Source: CAZWSX01 sp964636985 (GTDB taxonomy: Bacteria > Planctomycetota > Planctomycetia > Pirellulales > Pirellulaceae). Taken from it: a stretch of DNA of 64,000 nucleotides. The translations under genes and the position numbers were made by a program. The stretch lies in assembly GCA_964636985.1 (NCBI GenBank), contig CAZWSX010000025.1, positions 1 through 64,000 on the forward strand. The letters run 5' to 3'. Below the pieces are notes generated by a model. That model saw nothing but the letters and a program-made list of their open reading frames with translations. It was not told the DNA's origin and did no database searches. Below are positions 24,508 through 32,511 of the stretch, in pieces (positions within the stretch are counted from its first letter, which is position 1; every line of letters starts with the position of its first letter).

Positions 24508-25973
24508 GCCAGACCTTCTCCATTTCGCAGCCCCTGTTCGACCGCCTGCATCGTCACCTGTTCCGCGGTGACCACGATGAACATGGCGCCGTGATCGTCG
24601 CGGGGATCGCCGAGTCGCCGCGCGGCACGCGGTTCCTCGCCCGCGATGTCATCCTCGCCCGCGACGGCGTCGATTACGTCCCCGGCAAGCACGGTTACCG
24701 GGCGCTGACGACCGATTTCATCGTCCGCGTTTCTGATCGCTGCGCCGACGAGCGACTGTGCTACTTTGCCGTCCACAACCACGGCGGCCGCGACCGTGTC
24801 GCGTTTTCGCCCGACGATCTGGCTTCCCACAAGCGGGGATACCCCGCCCTTCTCGACATCACGGACGGGGGACCAGTTGGCGCGCTGGTCTTCGCCGAAA
24901 ACGCCGTGGCCGGACATATCTGGCGGCGTGGTTCCGTTACCGAGCTCGACCAGCTCACGATCATCGGCCCGAACCTTCAACAACTCTATCCCCATCCGCA
25001 AGCGATCGCGGCGTCGGTGCTTCCCGCGTACGCCCGGCAGTCCCTTCTCTTCGGCTCCGCGGGTCAGGCGGCGCTGGCCGGCTCCACCGTCGGGATCATC
25101 GGACTCGGCGGGGTCGGCTCGCTCGTCAGCGAGTGGCTCGCGCACCTTGGCGTCGGTCGCATCATCGGGATTGATTTCGACACGCTGGAACCGAGCAACC
25201 GGTCGCGCGTCGTGGGTTCGACGCCGTGGGATGCCGGTGAACCGTTCATCCATAGTCGTATTGCACTCTTGAGGCGATTCGGTGCGTGGCTGGCGAAGCC
25301 CAAAGTTCGCATCGCGGAGCGCGTCGCGCGGCGGGCGAATCGGTCCATCGACTTCGAGGCCATCGTCGGCGACATCAGCGACCTGCGGACCGCCCGCTGT
25401 TTGATCGATGCCGACTATTTGTTCCTTTGCGCCGACTCCATGCGGGCTCGCTTCGTGTTCAATGCGCTCGTGCATCAATATCTGATTCCCGGCATCCAGA
25501 TCGGCTCGAAAGTTCCGGTCGATCCCAAGACCGGTCGCGTCGGCGACGTGTTCTCCGTCTCCCGTCCCGTCTTTCCGTACCCAGGCGGCGGATGCCTCCG
25601 CTGCAACGAACTCATTCCGCCGTCCCGGCTCCAGGAGGAGTCGGTTGCTCCACGGGAACGGCGGCAGCAGCGGTATGTTCCAGATTCCGCGATCACTGCT
25701 CCCAGCGTGATCACGCTCAACGCGCTGGCGGCCAGCCAGGCCGTGAACGACTTTCTGTTTGGCTTCCACGGTCTCTTGGAACCCGAAGCCAAGCGCGGTT
25801 ACCTCATGCACTACGCGCGCGAGCGCGAATGGGCGACGGTCGCGTGCGCCCACCAGGACGGATGCACTCACTGCGGATCAGGGAAGTCATCGGCCATCGG
25901 AAAAGGGGACCGCGCTGAACTCCCATGCAAGGAGGTTCGCCAAGAACGTCGGCCCCAGCGGCGGGCTTCGTAG
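24504..25973 (+). CDS. JAB-domain / ThiF-type E1 fusion of the ubiquitin-like system
   Basis: This 489-residue protein joins two enzymes. Residues about 10-140 form a JAB/JAMM metalloprotease with Glu26 and HNH (91-93), then Ser102 and Asp105, expected to trim or remove the ubiquitin-like protein. Residues about 175-480 form an E1/ThiF adenylation domain: GLGGVGS (200-206), IIGIDFDTLEPSNRSR, a CLRC pair, PSVITLNALAASQAVND, and a C-terminal CTHC pair. The two CxxC pairs probably bind zinc. It starts with an ATGA overlap. Together with the multi-ubiquitin and E2-like proteins it makes a complete bacterial ubiquitin-like operon. Confidence 0.85.
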   Translation: MSQTFSISQPLFDRLHRHLFRGDHDEHGAVIVAGIAESPRGTRFLARDVILARDGVDYVPGKHGYRALTTDFIVRVSDRCADERLCYFAVHNHGGRDRVAFSPDDLASHKRGYPALLDITDGGPVGALVFAENAVAGHIWRRGSVTELDQLTIIGPNLQQLYPHPQAIAASVLPAYARQSLLFGSAGQAALAGSTVGIIGLGGVGSLVSEWLAHLGVGRIIGIDFDTLEPSNRSRVVGSTPWDAGEPFIHSRIALLRRFGAWLAKPKVRIAERVARRANRSIDFEAIVGDISDLRTARCLIDADYLFLCADSMRARFVFNALVHQYLIPGIQIGSKVPVDPKTGRVGDVFSVSRPVFPYPGGGCLRCNELIPPSRLQEESVAPRERRQQRYVPDSAITAPSVITLNALAASQAVNDFLFGFHGLLEPEAKRGYLMHYAREREWATVACAHQDGCTHCGSGKSSAIGKGDRAELPCKEVRQERRPQRRAS

Positions 25974-26058
25974 GAAGCGTGCGCCCAGAACCTGTGCATG
26001 TCATCATCGGCTGAATCGTCAAGGAGGTATTCCAGTGATGCGGCAGCGTTCGGTCACC

Positions 26059-26148
26059 GGGGAAGCCGCCGGGGAAGTACTGGGGAAGTGACCCCGCAAG
26101 CTGATGCGATCCACTCAAGCACCAAGTCAGCACCAAGAAGGCACCAAG
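26059..26148. repeat. Two sets of triple short repeats in an intergenic region
   Basis: GGGGAAG occurs at 26059, 26071 and 26082; GCACCAAG at 26119, 26130 and 26141 (11-bp spacings, one helical turn). No gene is seen between 25974 and 26376. A promoter-like TTCCGT (26211), 17 bp, TAGAAT (26234) follows and probably drives the restriction operon. Confidence 0.5.
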
Positions 26149-26376
26149 TGCTCGCCGTCGCCGCCATGAAACGAGAGTGATTTCTGATGTATTGAAAACT
26201 CCGTGCCGCTTTCCGTTATCCCACCATTTCGGATAGAATCACGGCTCGTAATCCATGAACACGACGTGACTTCCGCCGCTGTCCCCAAAGGCCCCCGACC
26301 CGGCCCCGCTCGACACCGGGACCGCCGCGGACCGAACACTCAAGTTCGCTCTTCGAGCGACCGCAGGGACAGCCGC

Positions 26377-27948
26377 ATGGCAAAACGGGCCACGAAATCC
26401 AGCAACGGCAACGGCGCAAATCTCGGCTTCGAGGAGAAGCTCTGGGCCGCCGCCGACAAGCTCCGCGGGCACATGGATGCCGCCGAGTACAAGCATGTCG
26501 TGCTCGGGCTCGTGTTTCTCAAGTACATCTCGGACGCCTTCCAGGAACTGCACGACACATTGGCATCGGATAAGAATTCCGATCCCGAAGACCGTGACGA
26601 GTACCTTGCCGAAAATGTCTTCTGGGTTCCCAAGGTCGCCCGATGGGCCAAGCTCCAGTCCAGCGCGAAGCAGCCGACGATCGGCAAGCTGATCGATGAT
26701 GCAATGGCCGCCATCGAGAAAGACAACCCGACGCTAAAGGGTGTGTTGCCGAAGGACTACGGGCGGGCGTCCCTCGACAAACAACGGCTCGGCGAACTCA
26801 TCGACCTGATCGGCACCATCGGGCTGGGTGATTCCGAAAGCCGCAGCAAGGACGTTCTCGGTCGCGTGTACGAGTACTTCCTGGGGAAGTTTGCGAACGC
26901 AGAAGGAAAAGGGGGCGGTGAGTTCTACACGCCGCAGTCCGTGGTGAAGTTGCTTGTCGAAATGATCGAGCCGTACAAGGGGCGCATCTACGATCCCTGT
27001 TGCGGCTCCGGCGGAATGTTCGTGTCGTCCGAAAAGTTCGTGCTCGCCCACGGCGGCCGAGTCGGCGACCTGTCGATCTACGGGCAGGAATCAAACAACA
27101 CGACGTGGCGGCTGTGCAAGATGAACCTGGCGATCCGGGGCATCGACGGCAACATCGGCCCGCACAACGCCGACACCTTTCATAACGACCTGCACAAAGA
27201 CCTCAAAGCCGACTTCATTCTCGCCAATCCGCCGTTCAACATCAGCGATTGGGGAGGGGAGCGGCTCCGCGAGGACGCCCGCTGGAAGTACGGCGCTCCA
27301 CCCGTCGGAAATGCCAACTTCGGCTGGGTTCAGCACATGGTCCATCACCTGGCCCCCAGCGGTATCGCGGGCTTCGTGCTCGCCAACGGTTCGATGAGCA
27401 GCAATCAGTCGGGCGAAGGGGACATCCGCCGGCAGCTCGTTGAGCAGGACATGGTCGATTGCATGATCGCGCTTCCCGGCCAGCTCTTCTACACCACGCA
27501 GATTCCGGTGTGTCTTTGGTTTCTCTCCCGCAACAAGAAGAACGGCAAGTTCCGCGACCGTCGCGGCGAGACGCTCTTCATCGATGCCCGCAAACTCGGG
27601 GCACTCGTCGATCGTACGCATCGCGAACTCTCCGAAGACGAAATCGCCCGCATCGCCAAGACCTATCACGCTTGGCGCGGCGAGAAGGACGCCGGCAAGT
27701 ACGTGGACATCGCCGGGTTCTGCAAGAGCGCCAGCCGCGAAGAGATTGAGAGCCACGGCCACGTCCTCACGCCCGGCCGTTACGTCGGAGCGGAAGAGAC
27801 AGAAGACGATGACGACATGCCGTTCGATGAACGCATGGAGCAGCTCACCGCCAAGCTGAAGGGGCAATTCGCGGAGTCGGCCAAACTCGAAAAGGCGATC
27901 CTCAAGAATCTGGCCAGTCTCGGCTTTACCGGAAAGGAATCCACATGA
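26377..27948 (+). CDS. hsdM: Type I restriction-modification methyltransferase subunit
   Basis: This 523-residue HsdM transfers a methyl group from AdoMet to adenine N6 in the recognition site. The N-terminal helical domain opens LGFEEKLWAAADKLRGHMDA, and GLVFLKYISDAF is typical. Motif I is DPCCGSGGMF (about 206), and the catalytic motif is ILANPPFNISDW (about 281-292). A C-terminal coiled region follows. ATG 26377 is chosen because the HsdM pattern begins soon after. The stop overlaps the rhuM-like start (ATGA). It works as the M2S complex with HsdS and with HsdR for restriction. Confidence 0.95.
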   Translation: MAKRATKSSNGNGANLGFEEKLWAAADKLRGHMDAAEYKHVVLGLVFLKYISDAFQELHDTLASDKNSDPEDRDEYLAENVFWVPKVARWAKLQSSAKQPTIGKLIDDAMAAIEKDNPTLKGVLPKDYGRASLDKQRLGELIDLIGTIGLGDSESRSKDVLGRVYEYFLGKFANAEGKGGGEFYTPQSVVKLLVEMIEPYKGRIYDPCCGSGGMFVSSEKFVLAHGGRVGDLSIYGQESNNTTWRLCKMNLAIRGIDGNIGPHNADTFHNDLHKDLKADFILANPPFNISDWGGERLREDARWKYGAPPVGNANFGWVQHMVHHLAPSGIAGFVLANGSMSSNQSGEGDIRRQLVEQDMVDCMIALPGQLFYTTQIPVCLWFLSRNKKNGKFRDRRGETLFIDARKLGALVDRTHRELSEDEIARIAKTYHAWRGEKDAGKYVDIAGFCKSASREEIESHGHVLTPGRYVGAEETEDDDDMPFDERMEQLTAKLKGQFAESAKLEKAILKNLASLGFTGKEST

Positions 27949-29063
27949 CGGAGAACCTTCCCGCACCGGCCCCTGATGATTCGGGCGAGTTCATCCTCTA
28001 CCAGACGGAGGATGGGCAAACCCGGATCGATGTCCGTATGGCTCACGACACCGTGTGGCTCACGCAGCGGGACATGGCGGAACTGTTTCAAACGACGTCT
28101 CAAAACATAACCCAGCACGTCGCGGCGATTTACGACGAACGCGAACTCTCGGAACCCGCAACCTGTAAGGATTTCTTACAAGTTCGATCCGAGGGGGCCA
28201 GGCAGGTCGGGCGGTCGCTCAAACACTACAACCTCGACGTCATTATCTCCATCGGCTACCGCGTCCGGTCGCATCGCGGCACGCAGTTCCGCATCTGGGC
28301 GACCGAGCGGCTGCGCGAATACCTCATCAAGGGGTTCGCGATGGACGATGCCCGACTCAAGCGAGCCGGAGGCGGCAACTACTTCGAGGAACTGCTCGCC
28401 CGCATCCGCGACATCCGCAGCAGCGAGCGGGTGTTCTGGCGGAAGGTGCTCGACATCTATTCAACCAGCATCGACTACGACCCGAAGGCAGAAAGCTCGC
28501 TCCTGTTCTTCAAGACCGTGCAGAACAAGATGCACTGGGCCGCTCACGGCCAGACGGCGGCTGAGGTGATCCACCGGCGAGCCGACGCATCGCAGCCGAA
28601 CATGGGGCTTACCACATGGGACGGCGACCGGCCCCGCAAGACCGACGTGTCGATCGCCAAGAACTACCTCAAGCAGGACGAGATCGAGGCCCTCAATCGC
28701 ATCGTCACCGCGTATCTGGAATTCGCCGAATTGCAGGCGCTGAATCGCAAGCCTATGTCGATGGTCGACTGGATCAGCAAGCTCGACGATTTCCTGAAGC
28801 TCTCCGACCGCGAGATTCTCACGCACGCCGGGAAGATTTCGCACGACGCTGCCAAAGAGAGGGCGGAGGCTGAATTCGCGGTGTTCAAATCGCAGCAGGC
28901 CGCATTGCCGCAGCCGGTCGATGAGCACTTCGCCCAGTCGCTCGACGAACTGAAAAAAATCGAATCGCAGGCCAAGGAGGCGAAGAAGAAAGTCACCGGC
29001 AAACCGGCACCAAAGAAGAAGGCGACGAAGAAGCCGAAGGGCAAGAAAGGTAACGATGACTGA
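27945..29063 (+). CDS. RhuM-family protein inside the type I R-M operon
   Basis: This 372-residue protein matches the RhuM (virulence RhuM) family: EDGQTRIDVRMAHDTVWLTQ, MAELFQTTSQNITQHV (a HTH), GRSLKHYNLDVIISIGYRVR, QFRIWATERLREYLIKGFAM. The C-terminus is a Lys-rich tail (about 335-372). RhuM genes frequently sit between hsdM and hsdS; their role there is unknown. It overlaps hsdM by four bases, so translation is coupled. Confidence 0.85.
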   Translation: MTENLPAPAPDDSGEFILYQTEDGQTRIDVRMAHDTVWLTQRDMAELFQTTSQNITQHVAAIYDERELSEPATCKDFLQVRSEGARQVGRSLKHYNLDVIISIGYRVRSHRGTQFRIWATERLREYLIKGFAMDDARLKRAGGGNYFEELLARIRDIRSSERVFWRKVLDIYSTSIDYDPKAESSLLFFKTVQNKMHWAAHGQTAAEVIHRRADASQPNMGLTTWDGDRPRKTDVSIAKNYLKQDEIEALNRIVTAYLEFAELQALNRKPMSMVDWISKLDDFLKLSDREILTHAGKISHDAAKERAEAEFAVFKSQQAALPQPVDEHFAQSLDELKKIESQAKEAKKKVTGKPAPKKKATKKPKGKKGNDD

Positions 29064-29152
29064 CTTCCACTTTCATCACCGGCAGGAACGATCATCCACG
29101 GCAGTAAGCCGTCGGAGCGGAGCCGTGCTTTATCTCCTTTCCGAGGTGAAGT

Positions 29153-30463
29153 ATGGCAACTAAGCGAAAGCAAAAAACGTTGAGGGATTCCGGCGTCACG
29201 CTGATTGACTGCGAGCACAAGACACCGCCTGCCGCGCCTAGCGGTTATCCATACATTGCAATTCCTCAGCTCAAGAACGGCCGCCTCAATTTGTCCGATG
29301 CACGACGCATCACTCAAGACCACTTCGTTGCGTGGACTCGAAAAGCACTGCCTAAGGCATACGATGTAATTCTCTCCCGTCGATGCAATCCGGGTGAAAC
29401 CGCCTTCGTACCTCCAGGGTTGGAATGCGCTCTCGGTCAAAACCTCGTCTTGCTGCGTGCCGATGGGACTGACGTTTACCCGCCATTTCTGCGATGGCTC
29501 GTCCGCGGTTCCGAGTGGTGGGAACAGATTGGACGGATTCAGAATGTAGGAGCCGTTTTCGACAGCCTGAAATGCGCCGATATCCCAAACATTTCCCTGC
29601 CCATCCCATCAATTCATGAGCAGAAACGCATCGCCGACATTCTCGGCACGCTGGACGACAAGATCGAGATGAACCGGCGAATGAATGAGACGTTGGAGGC
29701 AATGGCGCGGCGGCTGTTCAAGAGCTGGTTCATCGACTTCGACCCCGTCCACGCCAAAGCCGCCCTCCACCGCGAGCACCCCACACTCAGCAACGTCGAC
29801 CTCTCCCGTCGCGCGCTGCCCTACATGGCCCCCGACATCGCCGAACTCTTCCCGGAAAGCTTTGAAGATTCAGTATTAGGAAGGCTTCCGGCGGGATGGA
29901 CCGTAAAGGTATTGGAGAATCTGGCGGAAATCATCATGGGTACTTCGCCGCCGGGCGACACATACAACGACGTCGGACTGGGAACCCCATTGGTAAATGG
30001 CCCAGTCGAATTTGGCGAGTACTTCACGATCCGCCGCAAATGGACAACGCAGCCGACCAGACTGTCGCAATTGAACGATCTCGTGTTTTGCGTGCGTGGG
30101 TCAACCACTGGAAGGCGGGTGGTGGCAGACGGCGCCTATTGTCTCGGCCGTGGCGTATGCGCTATGCGGTCACGAAGCGGCGAATGGTGCTTTCTTCACA
30201 AACTCATCGACTTTTCTCTGGATCGGATGCTCTCACGGGTGTCAGGCTCAGTGTTCCCCAATCTGAACGGCCCAGATCTGAAACAGTTCTTGGTTGTCGC
30301 CCCGTCTTCTGAACTTCGGAACGCATTCCAACGAGCCGTCGAGCCACTGATGGATCGTGTTGGCAGAAATATCAGCGAGTCAACTACACAAGAGCATTTA
30401 CGCGACACACTGCTTCCACGCCTTTTGTCAGGTGACATTCCTGTTACTGCTGAGGTGGCATGA
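29153..30463 (+). CDS. hsdS: Type I restriction-modification specificity subunit
   Basis: This 436-residue HsdS has two target-recognition domains. The first (about 10-155) contains YPYIAIPQLKNGRL. The central conserved helix is IPSIHEQKRIADILGTLDDK with MNETLEAMARRLFKSWFIDF. The second begins LPAGWTVKVLENLAEIIMG and ends TTQEHLRDTLLPRLLSGDIP. The N-terminal domain is a little shorter than usual. It sets the bipartite DNA site for methylation and cleavage. The stop overlaps the start of the GHKL gene. Confidence 0.95.
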   Translation: MATKRKQKTLRDSGVTLIDCEHKTPPAAPSGYPYIAIPQLKNGRLNLSDARRITQDHFVAWTRKALPKAYDVILSRRCNPGETAFVPPGLECALGQNLVLLRADGTDVYPPFLRWLVRGSEWWEQIGRIQNVGAVFDSLKCADIPNISLPIPSIHEQKRIADILGTLDDKIEMNRRMNETLEAMARRLFKSWFIDFDPVHAKAALHREHPTLSNVDLSRRALPYMAPDIAELFPESFEDSVLGRLPAGWTVKVLENLAEIIMGTSPPGDTYNDVGLGTPLVNGPVEFGEYFTIRRKWTTQPTRLSQLNDLVFCVRGSTTGRRVVADGAYCLGRGVCAMRSRSGEWCFLHKLIDFSLDRMLSRVSGSVFPNLNGPDLKQFLVVAPSSELRNAFQRAVEPLMDRVGRNISESTTQEHLRDTLLPRLLSGDIPVTAEVA

Positions 30464-32511
30464 TGAGCATGGACACCAATCTGCACGGCCGCCTTCGCAA
30501 CACATCGCTTCCAGCGGGCAGTGGACTCATGCCCTTGTATGAGGCAGTGGTCAACTCGATCCACGCGATCGAGGAAGCTGCGGTACAGATGAGCAAGGGA
30601 CGTGTCACAGTCACGATTCTGCGGGGCACTCAGCAGTCGCTTGCGTTCGAGGACGATCCCGACTCTGACACTACTACCACCAAAGAGCCCATTGTCGGCT
30701 TCCGAATCACCGACAACGGAATCGGCTTCAATGACGACAACATGTCATCCTTTCGGACCCTTGATAGCGAACACAAGGTTGATAAGGGCGGTCGAGGTGT
30801 GGGGCGTCTGCTGTGGCTCAAGGCATTCAAGCGGGTAAGTGTCGAAAGCGTCTTCGATCAATCTAAGGGTAGGCGCTGCCGGCGGACATTCACGTTCGAC
30901 GCTGCCCAAGGCGTCAATCAAGAAGTGTGCGTTGACGCGCCCGCTAGATCGCAGCGTTTCACCAAGGTACATCTCGACGGATTTGAAAAACGCTATCGCG
31001 ATGCATCTCTGAAAACTGCACCATCAATCGCGAACAGTCTATTCGAGCATTGTCTCTGGTACTTCGTCCGAGAGGGGAGTGCCCCAGAGATCGAACTCGT
31101 CGATGGCGACGAAACAATCTCGCTGACAGAAGTCTACGAAGGGCACATGGCGTCGAAGGCCGTCACCGAAACGGTGGCCATCAAGAATCGCTCATTCGCT
31201 CTCACCCATATCCGCTTGAGCGTGACGTCACGACCACACGCAATTGCGCTATGCGCAGCAAGCCGCTTGGTAAAGGAGGAGTCGCTGACGGGAAAGATAC
31301 CGGGCCTGTTCGGGAAACTCGACGATGGCACGAGTCAGTTCGTGTATCTCTGCTATGTGGCTTCCGAGTTTCTCGATGAGGCAGTGCGTGCCGAACGCAC
31401 CGGCTTCGACATTTCTGAAGAAGCGGGCGAGTTGTTCGCGGACGATGACATTTCGTTGAGTGATATCAGGGATGCCGTTACACAGAAGGCAGCCGCACAT
31501 CTTGCTGAGTATCTGGCCAAGAATGTCGCCGAGTCCAAAAAGCGAGTGGAATCGTTCGTTGCACAAAAGGCTCCACGCTATCGACCAATTCTCTCCCGCA
31601 TTCCCGATGACAAGTTGGGAATCGACCCCGCAATTTCCGACAAGGAGCTAGAGCTAACGCTTCACAAGCAACTGGCGGAAATTGAAGGGAAGTTACTGTC
31701 GGATGGTCAGGAACTTATGGCACCAAAGCCAGACGAGGGCCAAGAAGACTACCGGAAGCGCCTGGAGGAATACCTCAAGACGGCGGAAGAGATCAAAAAG
31801 TCTGACCTTGCGAACTACGTCTTCCATCGCAAGGTCATCCTGGACCTCTTGGGCAAGGCAATCAAGAGGGACGCGACCGGGAAGTACGCGCGCGAAGATT
31901 TGATACACAACCTCATCATGCCGATGCGGAGTGACTCGAATCAGGTAAGACCGGGAGACTGCAATCTCTGGTTACTTGATGAGCGCCTTGCATTCCATGA
32001 TTACCTCGCATCGGACAAGACGCTTTCTTCGATGCCGATCACGGGAAGCACTGACTCTAAGGAGCCTGATATCTGTGCTTTGAACGTCTATGACAATCCG
32101 ATTTTGGTGTCAGAGGGAGAGAAACTGCCGCTTGCCTCCATTGTTGTCGTCGAGATCAAGCGTCCGATGAGGAATGACGCCGCTGGAGGCGAAGAGAAAG
32201 ACCCGATTGAGCAGGCCCTCGATTACCTCGATCGAATTCGGCAGGGAAAGGTGACGACCGCAGGTGGCCGACCGATCCCAAGTTCGGAGCATATTCCGGG
32301 ATTCTGCTATGTCATCTGTGACATCACTCCAACAGTGGAGAAGCGGTGCAGGATGCACGATGCCGTCAGCACGAGCGACAAGCTCGGCTACTTCTTCTAC
32401 CACAAGGAGTTTCGTGCATACGTTGAGGTCGTTTCGTTCGATCGTTTGGTGAATGGCGCTTGTGAGCGAAACAGGGCATTCTTTGACAAATTGGGGCTTC
32501 CAGCCACATGA
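30460..32511 (+). CDS. GHKL ATPase with C-terminal PD-(D/E)XK-like nuclease domain
   Basis: This 683-residue protein sits between hsdS and hsdR. The N-terminal GHKL/Hsp90-like ATP site is clear: LYEAVVNSIHAI (Glu28, Asn32), ITDNGIGF (83-90) and GGRGVGRLLWLKAF (110-123), as in MORC-like and HATPase_c_3 proteins. A helical middle follows (about 290-470). Near the C-terminus EPDICALN (about 535) and SIVVVEIKRP (about 562), followed by IEQALDYLDRIR, resemble the D...ExK and Q...Y signature of PD-(D/E)XK nucleases. Overlaps of four bases at both ends couple it to the restriction genes. It is likely an accessory effector. Confidence 0.8.
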   Translation: MMSMDTNLHGRLRNTSLPAGSGLMPLYEAVVNSIHAIEEAAVQMSKGRVTVTILRGTQQSLAFEDDPDSDTTTTKEPIVGFRITDNGIGFNDDNMSSFRTLDSEHKVDKGGRGVGRLLWLKAFKRVSVESVFDQSKGRRCRRTFTFDAAQGVNQEVCVDAPARSQRFTKVHLDGFEKRYRDASLKTAPSIANSLFEHCLWYFVREGSAPEIELVDGDETISLTEVYEGHMASKAVTETVAIKNRSFALTHIRLSVTSRPHAIALCAASRLVKEESLTGKIPGLFGKLDDGTSQFVYLCYVASEFLDEAVRAERTGFDISEEAGELFADDDISLSDIRDAVTQKAAAHLAEYLAKNVAESKKRVESFVAQKAPRYRPILSRIPDDKLGIDPAISDKELELTLHKQLAEIEGKLLSDGQELMAPKPDEGQEDYRKRLEEYLKTAEEIKKSDLANYVFHRKVILDLLGKAIKRDATGKYAREDLIHNLIMPMRSDSNQVRPGDCNLWLLDERLAFHDYLASDKTLSSMPITGSTDSKEPDICALNVYDNPILVSEGEKLPLASIVVVEIKRPMRNDAAGGEEKDPIEQALDYLDRIRQGKVTTAGGRPIPSSEHIPGFCYVICDITPTVEKRCRMHDAVSTSDKLGYFFYHKEFRAYVEVVSFDRLVNGACERNRAFFDKLGLPAT

